This document shows positions 47,000-54,185 of a DNA stretch of 61,310 nucleotides, in pieces. The notes beneath the pieces were generated by a model. That model saw only the letters and a list, made by a program, of their open reading frames with translations. It was not told where the DNA came from and did not search any database. Each line of letters opens with the position of its first letter. Positions within the stretch are counted from its first letter, which is position 1. Both the position numbers and the translations under genes were made by a program. This DNA is from Leekyejoonella antrihumi (GTDB lineage: Bacteria > Actinomycetota > Actinomycetes > Actinomycetales > Dermatophilaceae), in the NCBI RefSeq assembly GCF_007845645.1, contig NZ_VCQV01000033.1, forward strand, positions 1 through 61,310, in the 5' to 3' direction.

Positions 47000-47005
47000 T
47001 ACACT
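47000..47005 (+). promoter_or_regulatory. -10 element of a leaderless transcript
   Basis: TACACT lies six bases before the GTG at 47012, the spacing expected when transcription starts on the start codon. No ribosome site precedes that GTG. Confidence 0.55.
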
Positions 47006-47011
47006 CAGCCC

Positions 47012-47104
47012 GTGATCTTCAAGGCGGTGGGCACGGGGACGCCCTACCCGGACCACGGGCCGACACAGGGGTCTGATCTGCATACAGGGGTGCTCGTGGC
47101 ATGA
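47012..47104 (+). CDS. Short remnant of a VapB-like/ParB-like conserved protein
   Basis: This 30-codon reading frame begins (V)IFKAVGTGTPYPDHG, which matches what I recall of the N-terminus of a roughly 100-aa actinobacterial family often named VapB-like antitoxin and usually encoded just before a LytR_C membrane protein. After PDHG only 14 residues follow (PTQGSDLHTGVLVA), so most of the domain is missing. The stop overlaps the next ATG (ATGA), keeping translational coupling, and the GTG appears leaderless. It may survive only as a leader that brings ribosomes to the downstream gene. Confidence 0.6.
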   Translation: MIFKAVGTGTPYPDHGPTQGSDLHTGVLVA

Positions 47105-47625
47105 GCTACTCGCGTGACAACGGTCTGGATCGCGCCCGCCAGCGGCGGCGGCGGAGGGCCACGGCGATCGCGGCGTTGGTCGCGATCGTGGTGTTCGCGG
47201 GCTTTGCGTATGCCGTGTCCTACTTCGCCGGGTGGGTCCCCGGCAGCCGCCCACCTGCTCCCCCCGCGTCGTGCACGGTGACGCCTCCCCCGCCACCGCA
47301 GGCCGCCGTCGTCCTGAACGTCTACAACGCCTCGGGCGACACGGGGCAGGCGACCGACGTGGCGAATGCGATGACGAGTCGCAACTTCAACGTCGGCGTG
47401 GTCAGCAACGACCCCTACCAGGAATCTCTCGACGGAGTCGGCCAGATCCGCTTCGGCCCGGCCGGCAAGGCGTTCGCCGAGAAATACGTCAAACCCCTCG
47501 TGCCGGGCGCGACGATGGTGGAGGACGGACGCACCGACTCGTCGGTGGACCTCGCCCTCGGCAAGGCGTTCCCGCACCTGGCGACGGCCAAGCCGACGCC
47601 GACGCCGACGATCCCCGGCTGCTGA
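47101..47625 (+). CDS. Membrane-anchored LytR_C domain protein
   Basis: The 174-aa protein has a positively charged N-terminus (RARQRRRRRATA), one membrane helix (IAALVAIVVFAGFAYAVSYFAGW), a Pro-rich linker and one LytR_C domain (VVLNVYNASGDTGQATDVAN; QIRFGPAG; SSVDLALGKAF). The domain should face the cell wall side. It is translationally coupled to the short gene upstream and lies 1 bp before the BtuF-like gene. The function is unknown; it resembles half of the lipoprotein at 44.5 kb. Confidence 0.85.
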   Translation: MSYSRDNGLDRARQRRRRRATAIAALVAIVVFAGFAYAVSYFAGWVPGSRPPAPPASCTVTPPPPPQAAVVLNVYNASGDTGQATDVANAMTSRNFNVGVVSNDPYQESLDGVGQIRFGPAGKAFAEKYVKPLVPGATMVEDGRTDSSVDLALGKAFPHLATAKPTPTPTIPGC

Positions 47626-47626
47626 C

Positions 47627-48517
47627 ATGCGAGTCGTGTCCCTGCTGCCGTCCGCGACCGAGATCCTCTTCGCGGTCGGCGCCGGCGCCGATGTGGTCGG
47701 CGTGACGTTCGAGTGCGACGAGCCGCCGTCGGCTCGCCGCACCGCGCAGATCGTCTCGACCTCCGCACTACCGGAGGGCCTCTCCCCCGCACAGATCGAC
47801 GCCGCGGTGTCGGCGAAGCTGGCGGCAGGCGAGGACATCTACCATCTTGACCGGGCGGCGCTCGTCGGGCTCGACGCGTCGCTGGTGGTGACGCAGGACC
47901 TGTGCGCCGTGTGCGCGGTCGACGTGTCTGAGGTGAGCGCCGCCCTCGACTACCTGGGATGCACCGCCGAGGTGCTGACCACCGACCCGCATACGTTGCA
48001 GGATGTCTGGGCGTCGGTCGAGGAGATCGGACGGGCCACCGGACATCTGTCGAGCGCACAGTCCCTTGCTCGATCCTTGCGCGCCCGGGTGCAGGCCGTG
48101 CGTGACGAGGTCGCCGGCCGGCCCGGGGTTGCCTGCCTGGTGCTGGAGTGGACGGATCCGCCGTTCGCGCCGGGTCACTGGGTGCCCGAGATGGTCGAGG
48201 CCGCCGGTGGCCGCAGTGTGCTCGGCGCCGCAGGGCACAAGTCCGTGCGCGTCCAGTGGCAGGCGGTGACGCAGTCCGCACCGGAAGTCGTGGTGGTGGC
48301 TCCGTGCGGTTACACCCTGCCCCGGTCCCGAGAGCTCGGGGTCGAACTCGTGGCAGCCGGCCGGCTGCCGGCTGACGTTCCGGTGTGGGCAGTGGATGCG
48401 AACGCCTCCTTTGCCCGCCCCGGACCGCGGCTGGCCGACGGTGTCGAGGCCCTGGCCCGCATCCTGCACCCCGCCGTCGGGGATCCGAATCCGGCAATGG
48501 CCGCCCGCATCCGCTAA
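47627..48517 (+). CDS. BtuF-like cobalamin/metal-chelate binding protein
   Basis: The 296-aa protein matches the periplasmic-binding fold type III: RVVSLLPSATEILFAVGAGADVVGVTFECDEP at the N-terminus, LVVTQDLCAVCAVDVSEV in the middle and VLEWTDPPFAPGHWVPEMVEAAGG. Relatives bind vitamin B12 or iron chelates for ABC importers. No signal peptide or lipobox is present, and no permease or ATPase is adjacent, so it may be a cytosolic member of the cobalamin-binding family. It follows the LytR_C gene by 1 bp. Confidence 0.8.
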   Translation: MRVVSLLPSATEILFAVGAGADVVGVTFECDEPPSARRTAQIVSTSALPEGLSPAQIDAAVSAKLAAGEDIYHLDRAALVGLDASLVVTQDLCAVCAVDVSEVSAALDYLGCTAEVLTTDPHTLQDVWASVEEIGRATGHLSSAQSLARSLRARVQAVRDEVAGRPGVACLVLEWTDPPFAPGHWVPEMVEAAGGRSVLGAAGHKSVRVQWQAVTQSAPEVVVVAPCGYTLPRSRELGVELVAAGRLPADVPVWAVDANASFARPGPRLADGVEALARILHPAVGDPNPAMAARIR

Positions 48518-48523
48518 CCATCA

Positions 48524-48600
48524 CGCCGAGAGGCATACCTACGCACCCACAGGTCCACTATTTTGGTATGCCGCTCGGCGGGTTGGTATGCCTCTCGGCG
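48524..48600. repeat. Inverted and direct repeats upstream of the lldD-like gene
   Basis: CGCCGAGAGGCATACC (48524-48539) is the exact reverse complement of GGTATGCCTCTCGGCG (48585-48600). A third copy with one change, GGTATGCCGCTCGGCG, lies at 48565-48580, making a direct repeat with a 20-bp period. The array ends 27 bp before the ATG of the oxidase gene and may be a regulator-binding array or a terminator. Confidence 0.7.
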
Positions 48601-48626
48601 AACAGCGCGCGGCCTAGAGTTGCCGC

Positions 48627-49916
48627 ATGACGACTCCCGACTCCTTCGGCCGCCGCATCCAGTCGAGCATCTACGAGAACGGGATCTTCGGCATCCGACC
48701 GGCGGTCCCGACCGCGCCGACGGTGCTGGAACGCAAGGCGCTCGACCACCTGAGCGCCGATGCGCGGGCGTATGTCGAAACCGGCGCCGGCTCGGGTGCC
48801 ACGATGGCGGCCAATCGCGCGGCCTTCGACCGGTGGCGGATCGTGCCGCGGCTGCTGCGCGATGTCAGCGACCGAGACACCTCCATCGAGCTGTTCGGTC
48901 GCCGCCACCCGTCGCCGTTTCTGACCTGCCCGATCGGTGTGCTCGAGCTGGCCGACACCGGCGCGGACCTGGCGGTCGCGCGGGCGGCGCGGCAGGCCGG
49001 CACACCCATGATCATCTCGTCGCAGGCGTCCTATCCGATGGAGCAGATAGCGGGCGAACTCGCGGATCACGAGCGCTGGTTCCAGCTCTACTGGAGCAAT
49101 GAGGATGCGGTCGTCGAGAGTTTCGTGCATCGCGCCGAGCAGTGCGGCTGTTCGGCGATCGTGGTGACCCTGGACACGATGGTGCTGTCGTGGCGGACCG
49201 GCGACCTGGATCGCGCGTACCTGCCGTTCGCGCGGGCGATGGGGATCGCGCAATACACCTCCGATCCGGAGTTTCAGCGCATCGTGCAGGAGCGGCTGGA
49301 TCAGGGCGAGATACCGGACGTAGCCGCGAAACCCACTCCGGCTGCGGTCAAGTCGCTGTTCACGATGGCGCGTAGGCACCCCGGCGAGTTCCGGGAGAAC
49401 CTCACCTCGCCGTTGCCGAAGGCCAGTGTGCGCACGTTTTTGGAGGTGTTCTCACGGACCACGCTGACCTGGCAGGACCTGGCGTGGCTGCGCGACCGCA
49501 CCTCGCTGCCGATCCTGGTGAAGGGCCTGCAGTCGGCGCAGGATGCGGCGCTCGCTCTCCAGCACGGTGTCGACGGGATCATCGTGTCGAACCATGGTGG
49601 CCGACAGCTCGATGGCGCGCTCGGCTCACTCGATGCCCTGCCGCCGATCGTGGCGGAGGTGGGCGGACGGGTGCCGGTGCTCTTCGACAGCGGCGTGCGG
49701 TGCGCGTCGGATGCGTTCAAGGCGCTGGCTCTCGGAGCCGACGCCGTATGCCTGGGCCGCCCGTTCGTCTACGGCCTCGCCCTCGCCGGTGAGCAGGGGG
49801 TGCGCGAGGTGCTGGAGCACTTCCGCGCCGAGCTCGACCTGACGATGGCGGTCGCCGGCGTGACCGCCATCGACCAGATCACCCGCGACACCCTGGTCGA
49901 GGCGCCCACCGGCTGA
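48627..49916 (+). CDS. lldD: FMN-dependent alpha-hydroxy-acid dehydrogenase (L-lactate type)
   Basis: The 429-aa flavoenzyme has the alpha-hydroxy-acid oxidase barrel: FLTCPIGVLEL, MIISSQASYPMEQIAGEL, ILVKGLQSAQDAALALQHG with the FMN-binding Lys, and GIIVSNHGGRQLDGA with the catalytic His and Arg. It ends with GADAVCLGRPFVYGLALAGEQGV. Such enzymes oxidise L-lactate or other 2-hydroxy acids, passing electrons to the respiratory chain or oxygen. Lactate is the most common substrate but mandelate- or glycolate-type acids cannot be excluded. A repeat array precedes it and a strong hairpin follows. Confidence 0.88.
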   Translation: MTTPDSFGRRIQSSIYENGIFGIRPAVPTAPTVLERKALDHLSADARAYVETGAGSGATMAANRAAFDRWRIVPRLLRDVSDRDTSIELFGRRHPSPFLTCPIGVLELADTGADLAVARAARQAGTPMIISSQASYPMEQIAGELADHERWFQLYWSNEDAVVESFVHRAEQCGCSAIVVTLDTMVLSWRTGDLDRAYLPFARAMGIAQYTSDPEFQRIVQERLDQGEIPDVAAKPTPAAVKSLFTMARRHPGEFRENLTSPLPKASVRTFLEVFSRTTLTWQDLAWLRDRTSLPILVKGLQSAQDAALALQHGVDGIIVSNHGGRQLDGALGSLDALPPIVAEVGGRVPVLFDSGVRCASDAFKALALGADAVCLGRPFVYGLALAGEQGVREVLEHFRAELDLTMAVAGVTAIDQITRDTLVEAPTG

Positions 49917-49943
49917 CTTCGGCGCGCAGTCGCCCCATGAGGG

Positions 49944-49983
49944 GGCAGACGAGGCGCGCGGCATCCCGCGCGCTTCGTCTGCC
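49944..49983 (+). terminator. Hairpin downstream of lldD
   Basis: GGCAGACGAGGCGCGCGG and CCGCGCGCTTCGTCTGCC form an 18-bp stem with one G-T pair around CATC. It lies 28 bp after the stop of the oxidase gene. Confidence 0.8.
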
Positions 49984-50041
49984 ACTGTGCGCTCGTGGCC
50001 GCGGTTTGGCCTGCGCTTGGCGGTCCTGTAACCTCGTCGGC

Positions 50042-50131
50042 GGTGGCGTGTCCGAGCGGCCTAAGGAGCACGCCTCGAAAGCGTGTGTGGGGGAGACTCC
50101 ACCGTGGGTTCAAATCCCACCGCCACCGCCA
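50042..50131 (+). tRNA. tRNA-Ser (anticodon CGA)
   Basis: Acceptor arms GGTGGCG/CGCCACC pair, with discriminator G and an encoded CCA at 50129-50131. The anticodon stem CACGC/GCGTG holds loop CTCGAAA, giving CGA. The long variable arm (GTGGGGGAGACTCCACC) is that of a serine tRNA, and the T-arm is GTGGGTTCAAATCCCAC. Its 3' end serves as an integration site (see the repeat at 50241). Confidence 0.96.
50115..50131 (+). repeat. att core copy within tRNA-Ser 3' end
   Basis: TCCCACCGCCACCGCCA here is repeated exactly at 50241-50257. Tyrosine integrases commonly recombine at tRNA 3' ends, and an integrase gene follows. Confidence 0.65.
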
Positions 50132-50188
50132 AATGAGTCAGGCGCGGCATCCCGAGCGAAGCGAGCGGGTGCCGCGCCTGACTCATTT
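50131..50188. terminator. Long hairpin after tRNA-Ser(CGA)
   Basis: AAATGAGTCAGGCGCGGCA (50131-50149) pairs perfectly with 50170-50188 over 19 bp. The loop carries CGAGCGAAGCGAGC. It begins on the last base of the tRNA CCA, so it probably ends tRNA transcription. Confidence 0.7.
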
Positions 50189-50240
50189 ATTGGGTATGAG
50201 GGATTTGGGAGGAGTGACGAGCGCAGCGAGGAGCGACGGT

Positions 50241-50257
50241 TCCCACCGCCACCGCCA
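50241..50257 (+). repeat. Second copy of tRNA 3' end, putative attL
   Basis: The 17 bases match the end of tRNA-Ser(CGA) exactly, although the rest of the tRNA is not repeated. The copy lies between the tRNA and the integrase gene. A third copy that would mark the right end of the island was not found up to 61310. Confidence 0.65.
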
Positions 50258-50268
50258 GTCACCAGTGG

Positions 50269-50309
50269 AAACGCCGGTCCGAGCCTCAGGGCTCGGACCG
50301 GCGTTTTCC
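50269..50309. terminator. Hairpin at the integrase 3' end
   Basis: AACGCCGGTCCGAGC and its complement GCTCGGACCGGCGTT flank a short CTCAGG loop, with TTTT next to it on the plus strand. It lies 22 bp past the integrase stop. Two GTGGTCTCAAT repeats follow at 50313-50336. Confidence 0.7.
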
Positions 50310-50330
50310 GTTGTGGTCTCAATAGTGGTC

Positions 50331-51584
50331 TCAATTGGCTCCTCGTTGGTCGCCCCACAGCAGGCCTCCGAGCTGCCGGGCGACGTCCTGGCGGATGGGT
50401 GCGATGACGTGGGCGTACCTCTGGGTCATCGCCGGGTTCGACCAGCCCATGACGCTCATGATGGTGGGCTGGCTGACGCCGAGAAGGAGCAAGACGGTAG
50501 CGGCCGTGTGCCTGGCGTCGTGAAGGCGGCTGTCCCGGATGTCGGCCTCCTTGAGGAGCTCCTTCCAGTGTGCCCAGTCCGTCCGGGGGTTCAGCGGCTC
50601 GCCGGTCTCGGTCGCGAAGATCCAGCCACCTTCGTGCCATGCGGCGCCGGCGTGGCTGCGTTCAGCTGCTTGGGCGTCTTGGTGTTGGTCGAGAAGCCAG
50701 ACCAGCTGATCGGGTAGTCCGATCTGACGGCGGCCTGCACGGGACTTGGTGGTGTCGGTATCGGCGTTCGTTTTCGTCCGGGCCGGGCAGTAGCCGGCGT
50801 ATCGGCGCCCGCACGTTCCGCCGCAACCATGTGCGTAGTCGGGCCGGAGGCGGCTTCTCCGGATGGTCAGGACGTGGGTCTGGAAGTCGACGTCGGACCA
50901 TTGCAGGCCCAGAGCCTCCCCCTGGCGAAGGCCAAGGGCCAGAGCCAGCACCCACCGGACTCCGTTGCGTCGCTTCGCCGCCGTAAGAAAGAGTCTCTTC
51001 ACTTCGTCGACCGCGAACGGCTCGACGTCATGTGGATCCACCCGTGGGGGTCGGGCGATGGTGGCCGGATTCTGGGACAGGTGGCCACGCCTGACAGCCT
51101 CGTTGAGGGCCGTTCGGATCGTTCTGTGGACCTGGTGGACGGTAGCGGGCTTCGTCTGCTCCCCGAACTTGGTCGGCTGGGCCAACATGCGCCGGTACAG
51201 GGACTCCAGGTGTTCGGGTTGGAGCGCGTCGAGTTTGTGTTTCCCGATGCCGGGGATGAGGTGGTGGTGCACCGCCACTCGGTATGCCGACAAGGTGGTC
51301 GCCTTGACGTGGCTGGCGGCGATGTTGTCGAGCCAGTGGATGAGCCATGCCTCGACGGTCCACTTGGCCGAGCCCGGGAGAGGGACAGACTTCTCGTCTC
51401 GAAGCTTTTCCAGGGCGCGGACCTTCGACGTGACCACCGCCTTGGAGGTACCCCGTACGTGTCGCCGGTCGGCGCCTCCGTCGTCCCGGACCCCGATGCT
51501 GACTCGACCGTGCCACCAGCCATCGACGCCCTTGTAGATGGATGACCTGCCGTGCGGCTGCTTGGGCCGCTTCGGATCTGCCAT
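50331..51584 (-). CDS. Tyrosine-type integrase
   Basis: The 417-aa recombinase has an N-terminal AP2-like/arm-binding part (KGVDGWWHGRVSIGVRDDGG), a SAM-like core-binding domain and the catalytic domain. The first Arg is in LALGLRQGEALGLQW, the HxxR box in LHDARHTAATVLLLLG and the tyrosine in NPAMTQRYAHV. The gene points at the tRNA-Ser 3' end, the usual layout for tRNA-integrating islands. Its ATG overlaps the excisionase stop (TAATG). It should integrate and, with the excisionase, excise the element between the att copies. Confidence 0.94.
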   Translation of the reverse strand: MADPKRPKQPHGRSSIYKGVDGWWHGRVSIGVRDDGGADRRHVRGTSKAVVTSKVRALEKLRDEKSVPLPGSAKWTVEAWLIHWLDNIAASHVKATTLSAYRVAVHHHLIPGIGKHKLDALQPEHLESLYRRMLAQPTKFGEQTKPATVHQVHRTIRTALNEAVRRGHLSQNPATIARPPRVDPHDVEPFAVDEVKRLFLTAAKRRNGVRWVLALALGLRQGEALGLQWSDVDFQTHVLTIRRSRLRPDYAHGCGGTCGRRYAGYCPARTKTNADTDTTKSRAGRRQIGLPDQLVWLLDQHQDAQAAERSHAGAAWHEGGWIFATETGEPLNPRTDWAHWKELLKEADIRDSRLHDARHTAATVLLLLGVSQPTIMSVMGWSNPAMTQRYAHVIAPIRQDVARQLGGLLWGDQRGAN

Positions 51585-51799
51585 TAGTGATCGCTGGGTT
51601 CCGGGAGATCGCGCGCGAGACTTCTGAGTCGCTCGACGAAGTCATCGAGCGCGTCGCACGGGATCCGGCGCAACCGCCCGATCGAGATCGACTCGATGTC
51701 TCCGCTCTTCACGAGCGCGTAAACAAGTGTCCGGCCGACCCCAAGGCGCTCGGCCGCTTCCTCGACGGTCAGCACAACCCGCTCCGCATGGACTGTCAT
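51584..51799 (-). CDS. Excisionase / MerR-like HTH protein
   Basis: The 71-aa protein is a single helix-turn-helix of the DNA-binding excisionase type (LTVEEAAERLGVGRTLVYALVKSGDIESISIGRLRRIP). AGGAGGAG precedes the ATG. It overlaps the integrase start by one base and so is made together with it. Such proteins bend attachment-site DNA and bias recombination towards excision. The 220 bp between it and the plus-strand genes hold a divergent promoter; I see no supported gene there. Confidence 0.88.
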   Translation of the reverse strand: MTVHAERVVLTVEEAAERLGVGRTLVYALVKSGDIESISIGRLRRIPCDALDDFVERLRSLARDLPEPSDH

Positions 51800-52020
51800 G
51801 ACTCCTCCTGAATTCTTGCGGTGTCACTGTGTTTACGACCACGAGGGGGCACTCATGGGCCGCGCCGCCGTCGAAGAGTCCATTCGCAGCCTCAGCGCGA
51901 CCGGTCGAATGTGGAGCCGGCTGCCGTGTGCCATGGGCCGATGGTGCCCCGCTGACGACTGGTGGCCCGCTCGGGGCGTGTTCGAGATGACCTCGATTCA
52001 TCTCCCGGGAAGGTCTCATC

Positions 52021-52632
52021 GTGGACTCGACGCCGTATGCCGCTCAGGCTCAGATCCTGTCCTTGGCCGTGGTGGCCCATCAGAACTTGCTCCGCGACGA
52101 CGGGCCGCACCGGGCCACCCTGCGTGGGGCTCGGGATGCGTTCGCAATCGCGGCCGCGACGATGGCCGTGGGACATCCCGGTCAGGCCGCTCTTGACCTC
52201 GCCGACCGCATCACCGAGCTTCTGGACGCCGGAAGAGACAACCTCCAGACCCTTGTCGACCAGATGCCCCCGACCCGGACACGCGGGCTGGAGTGGATCG
52301 GGCCGATGGCGTTCCAGCGCCGGGCGACGGGCGTCGACGGTATCGACCACGACCACGGCGACCACTGGGGCAGAGACCACGACATCCGCATCTCCCACCG
52401 CCGCCCACACGACGGCACGACAGGTCTGCTCTACGCGTACAGCCGCGGGTGGGACGAGTACACCGTCCTGGGGGAGCGGGTCAGTGTCTCGACGGTCGAT
52501 GCGGCCCGTCAGGCCGCGTTGGAGTCCGACCCGCGGATGGGGGAGTCCGCCTGGCGCCTGTTCATCGACCAGGCCCGGCTGCTGGGGCGCCCTGCTGTCG
52601 ACCGCGGTATCCACACGAGTTGGCTCCTGTGA
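52021..52632 (+). CDS. Hypothetical island protein
   Basis: The 203-aa product from GTG 52021 (GGGAAGG seven bases upstream) has a helical, Ala-rich N-terminal half (AAQAQILSLAVVAHQNLLRD; AIAAATMAVGHPGQAALDLADRITELLDAG) and a His/Asp-rich middle (GIDHDHGDHWGRDHDIRISH) that could bind metal. I do not recognise a family. Its stop overlaps the primase ATG (TGATG), so the two are coupled and may act together in island replication. Confidence 0.65.
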   Translation: MDSTPYAAQAQILSLAVVAHQNLLRDDGPHRATLRGARDAFAIAAATMAVGHPGQAALDLADRITELLDAGRDNLQTLVDQMPPTRTRGLEWIGPMAFQRRATGVDGIDHDHGDHWGRDHDIRISHRRPHDGTTGLLYAYSRGWDEYTVLGERVSVSTVDAARQAALESDPRMGESAWRLFIDQARLLGRPAVDRGIHTSWLL

Positions 52633-53852
52633 TGACCATCGACGTCGAGCAGGTCCGCCGCGACCACCCCATCGCGATCGCCGTTGCTGACGCCGGCGTG
52701 GACCTTCACCGGTCCGGCCGGGGGTGGATGGGCCGGTGCCCCTTCCACGAGGACCGCACCGCCTCCCTGTCTGTCGATGGTGTCCCCGACCGGTTCCACT
52801 GCTTCGGTTGCGGCGCCCACGGCGACGTCATCGACTTCGTCAAGCTCAGGTACGGGCTCAACTTCCTCGAGGCGATCGCCACTCTCGAGCATCGCCACCC
52901 GACGGCTCACCAGGTGTCGAAGGCGCATGGTCCCCATCCCGGGCCGGTCCCTGCCGTGCCGGGCACGGGGCCATCGGCGACCCGGGCCTTGGAGATCAAC
53001 GGCATGGCCTGGGAGCACTTCACCGGCCCGGTGGCCCACGCCTTCGCCGAATCCTGGCTACGTCACCATCGCGGCATCGACATCGGCGGTCTCGAACGAT
53101 CTGTTCAGGACCGGGTGGTCGGGCACACCGGCCACGGCTGGACCGCCCTGGCTCAACACCTGCTCGAAAAGGGCGTGACCTCAGTCGAACTGGTCGCCAT
53201 GGACCTGGCTCGACCCACCCGGCGCGGCAACCTGATCGACACCTTCCGCGACCGCCTCATCCTGCCCATCCACAACACCGCCGGGAACCTGACCGGGTTC
53301 GTCGGCCGCGACACCGGCACCTCACCCGGGTCGCCGAAGTACCGAAACCCCACCAGGACACCGACATTCGCCAAGGCAACCGCCCTCTAACAGCCGACCG
53401 GCGACCACCCGTCACCGGTCACGATCGTCGTCGAAGGCCCAATCGACGCCCTCGCCCTGTCCGCCGCCGCGGCGACCGTCGACCGCGCCGGCCGGTACGC
53501 GCCGGTCAGCGCCCTGGGCGCTCACCCCACCCGCGACCAAATCTGCGCCGTCCTCACACAAGCCACCGGCGATCTCGTCATCGCCCTCGACGGCGATCCC
53601 GCCGGAAGAGCCGCCACCGCAACGTGGCTCCAGGAGGCGGCGCGCTCGAGCCGACCCTGCGTCGTGGCCGAGCTACCCGACGGAGTCGACCCGGCCGACT
53701 GGATCGCCCGCCATGGCCCCACGGGGCTGTTCGCCTTCGACCCCGTCACCCGCGGCCGGCCCGGGAGCTTCATCCGCGGACACGAATCGACCGGTCCCGC
53801 AGCGTTGCCCGATCAACCCGCGCGCGCGGCATACGCCCCGAGCATCATCTAA
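52632..53852 (+). pseudogene. DNA primase (CHC2 zinc finger + TOPRIM) split by an in-frame TAA
   Basis: Codons 1-252 encode a CHC2-type zinc ribbon (GRCPFHEDRTASLSV; RFHCFGCGAHGDVIDFVKL) and the N-terminal catalytic part (DRLILPIHNTAGNLTGFVGRD; SPKYRNPTRTPTFAKATAL). A TAA at 53388-53390 then interrupts, but the same frame continues at once with a TOPRIM domain (VTIVVEGPIDALAL with the catalytic Glu; DLVIALDGDPAGRAA with the DxD) to a TAA at 53850. The expected residue is Tyr (ALYQP), so one C-to-A change (TAC to TAA) explains the break. It may be a dead gene, two interacting polypeptides, or readthrough. The family makes RNA primers for mobile-element replication. Confidence 0.85.
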
Positions 53853-53870
53853 AGAGAACGAGATCTCGAC

Positions 53871-54185
53871 ATGCCGACTGACGTTGCCCCGCTCGACCTG
53901 GCCGCCGGGCACCTGATGACGGCCGCCGATCTCATCGACGGCCCAACCGCGCTACCGGACCTGTACGGGCTGTCCGGGCTGACCCGGCTCACCGCAGGCC
54001 GCGTCTCACCGACCCCGGCCACACCCGACCCGACGGTGCCGGCGAGGTCCTTCATCGAGGACGTTAGAGCAGCTCTGGAGGTGCTCGACGCCATGGACCC
54101 AAACGATGGCCCGGCCGACCTCGCACTCCTGGCCTGGCATGTCCACGAGCTGCACCAGATCGCGCTCAATCAGGGGCTGTTATGA
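53871..54185 (+). CDS. Small hypothetical island protein
   Basis: The 104-aa acidic, leucine-rich product (ending LALLAWHVHELHQIALNQGLL) matches no family I know. It starts 18 bp after the primase frame and overlaps the next start (ATGA at 54182), so it belongs to the same transcript as the primase and the following gene. Confidence 0.65.
   Translation: MPTDVAPLDLAAGHLMTAADLIDGPTALPDLYGLSGLTRLTAGRVSPTPATPDPTVPARSFIEDVRAALEVLDAMDPNDGPADLALLAWHVHELHQIALNQGLL

Noticed and set aside
45547-47004. 485-codon frame on the HerA-like gene's own strand but in another frame
   Set aside because: It is a frame shadow of the well-supported ATPase, with typical Arg/Gly-rich translation.
51798-52196. Plus-strand frame upstream of the island's first plus gene
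   Set aside because: It starts within the divergent promoter region and overlaps the next gene in another frame; its translation looks like a shadow.
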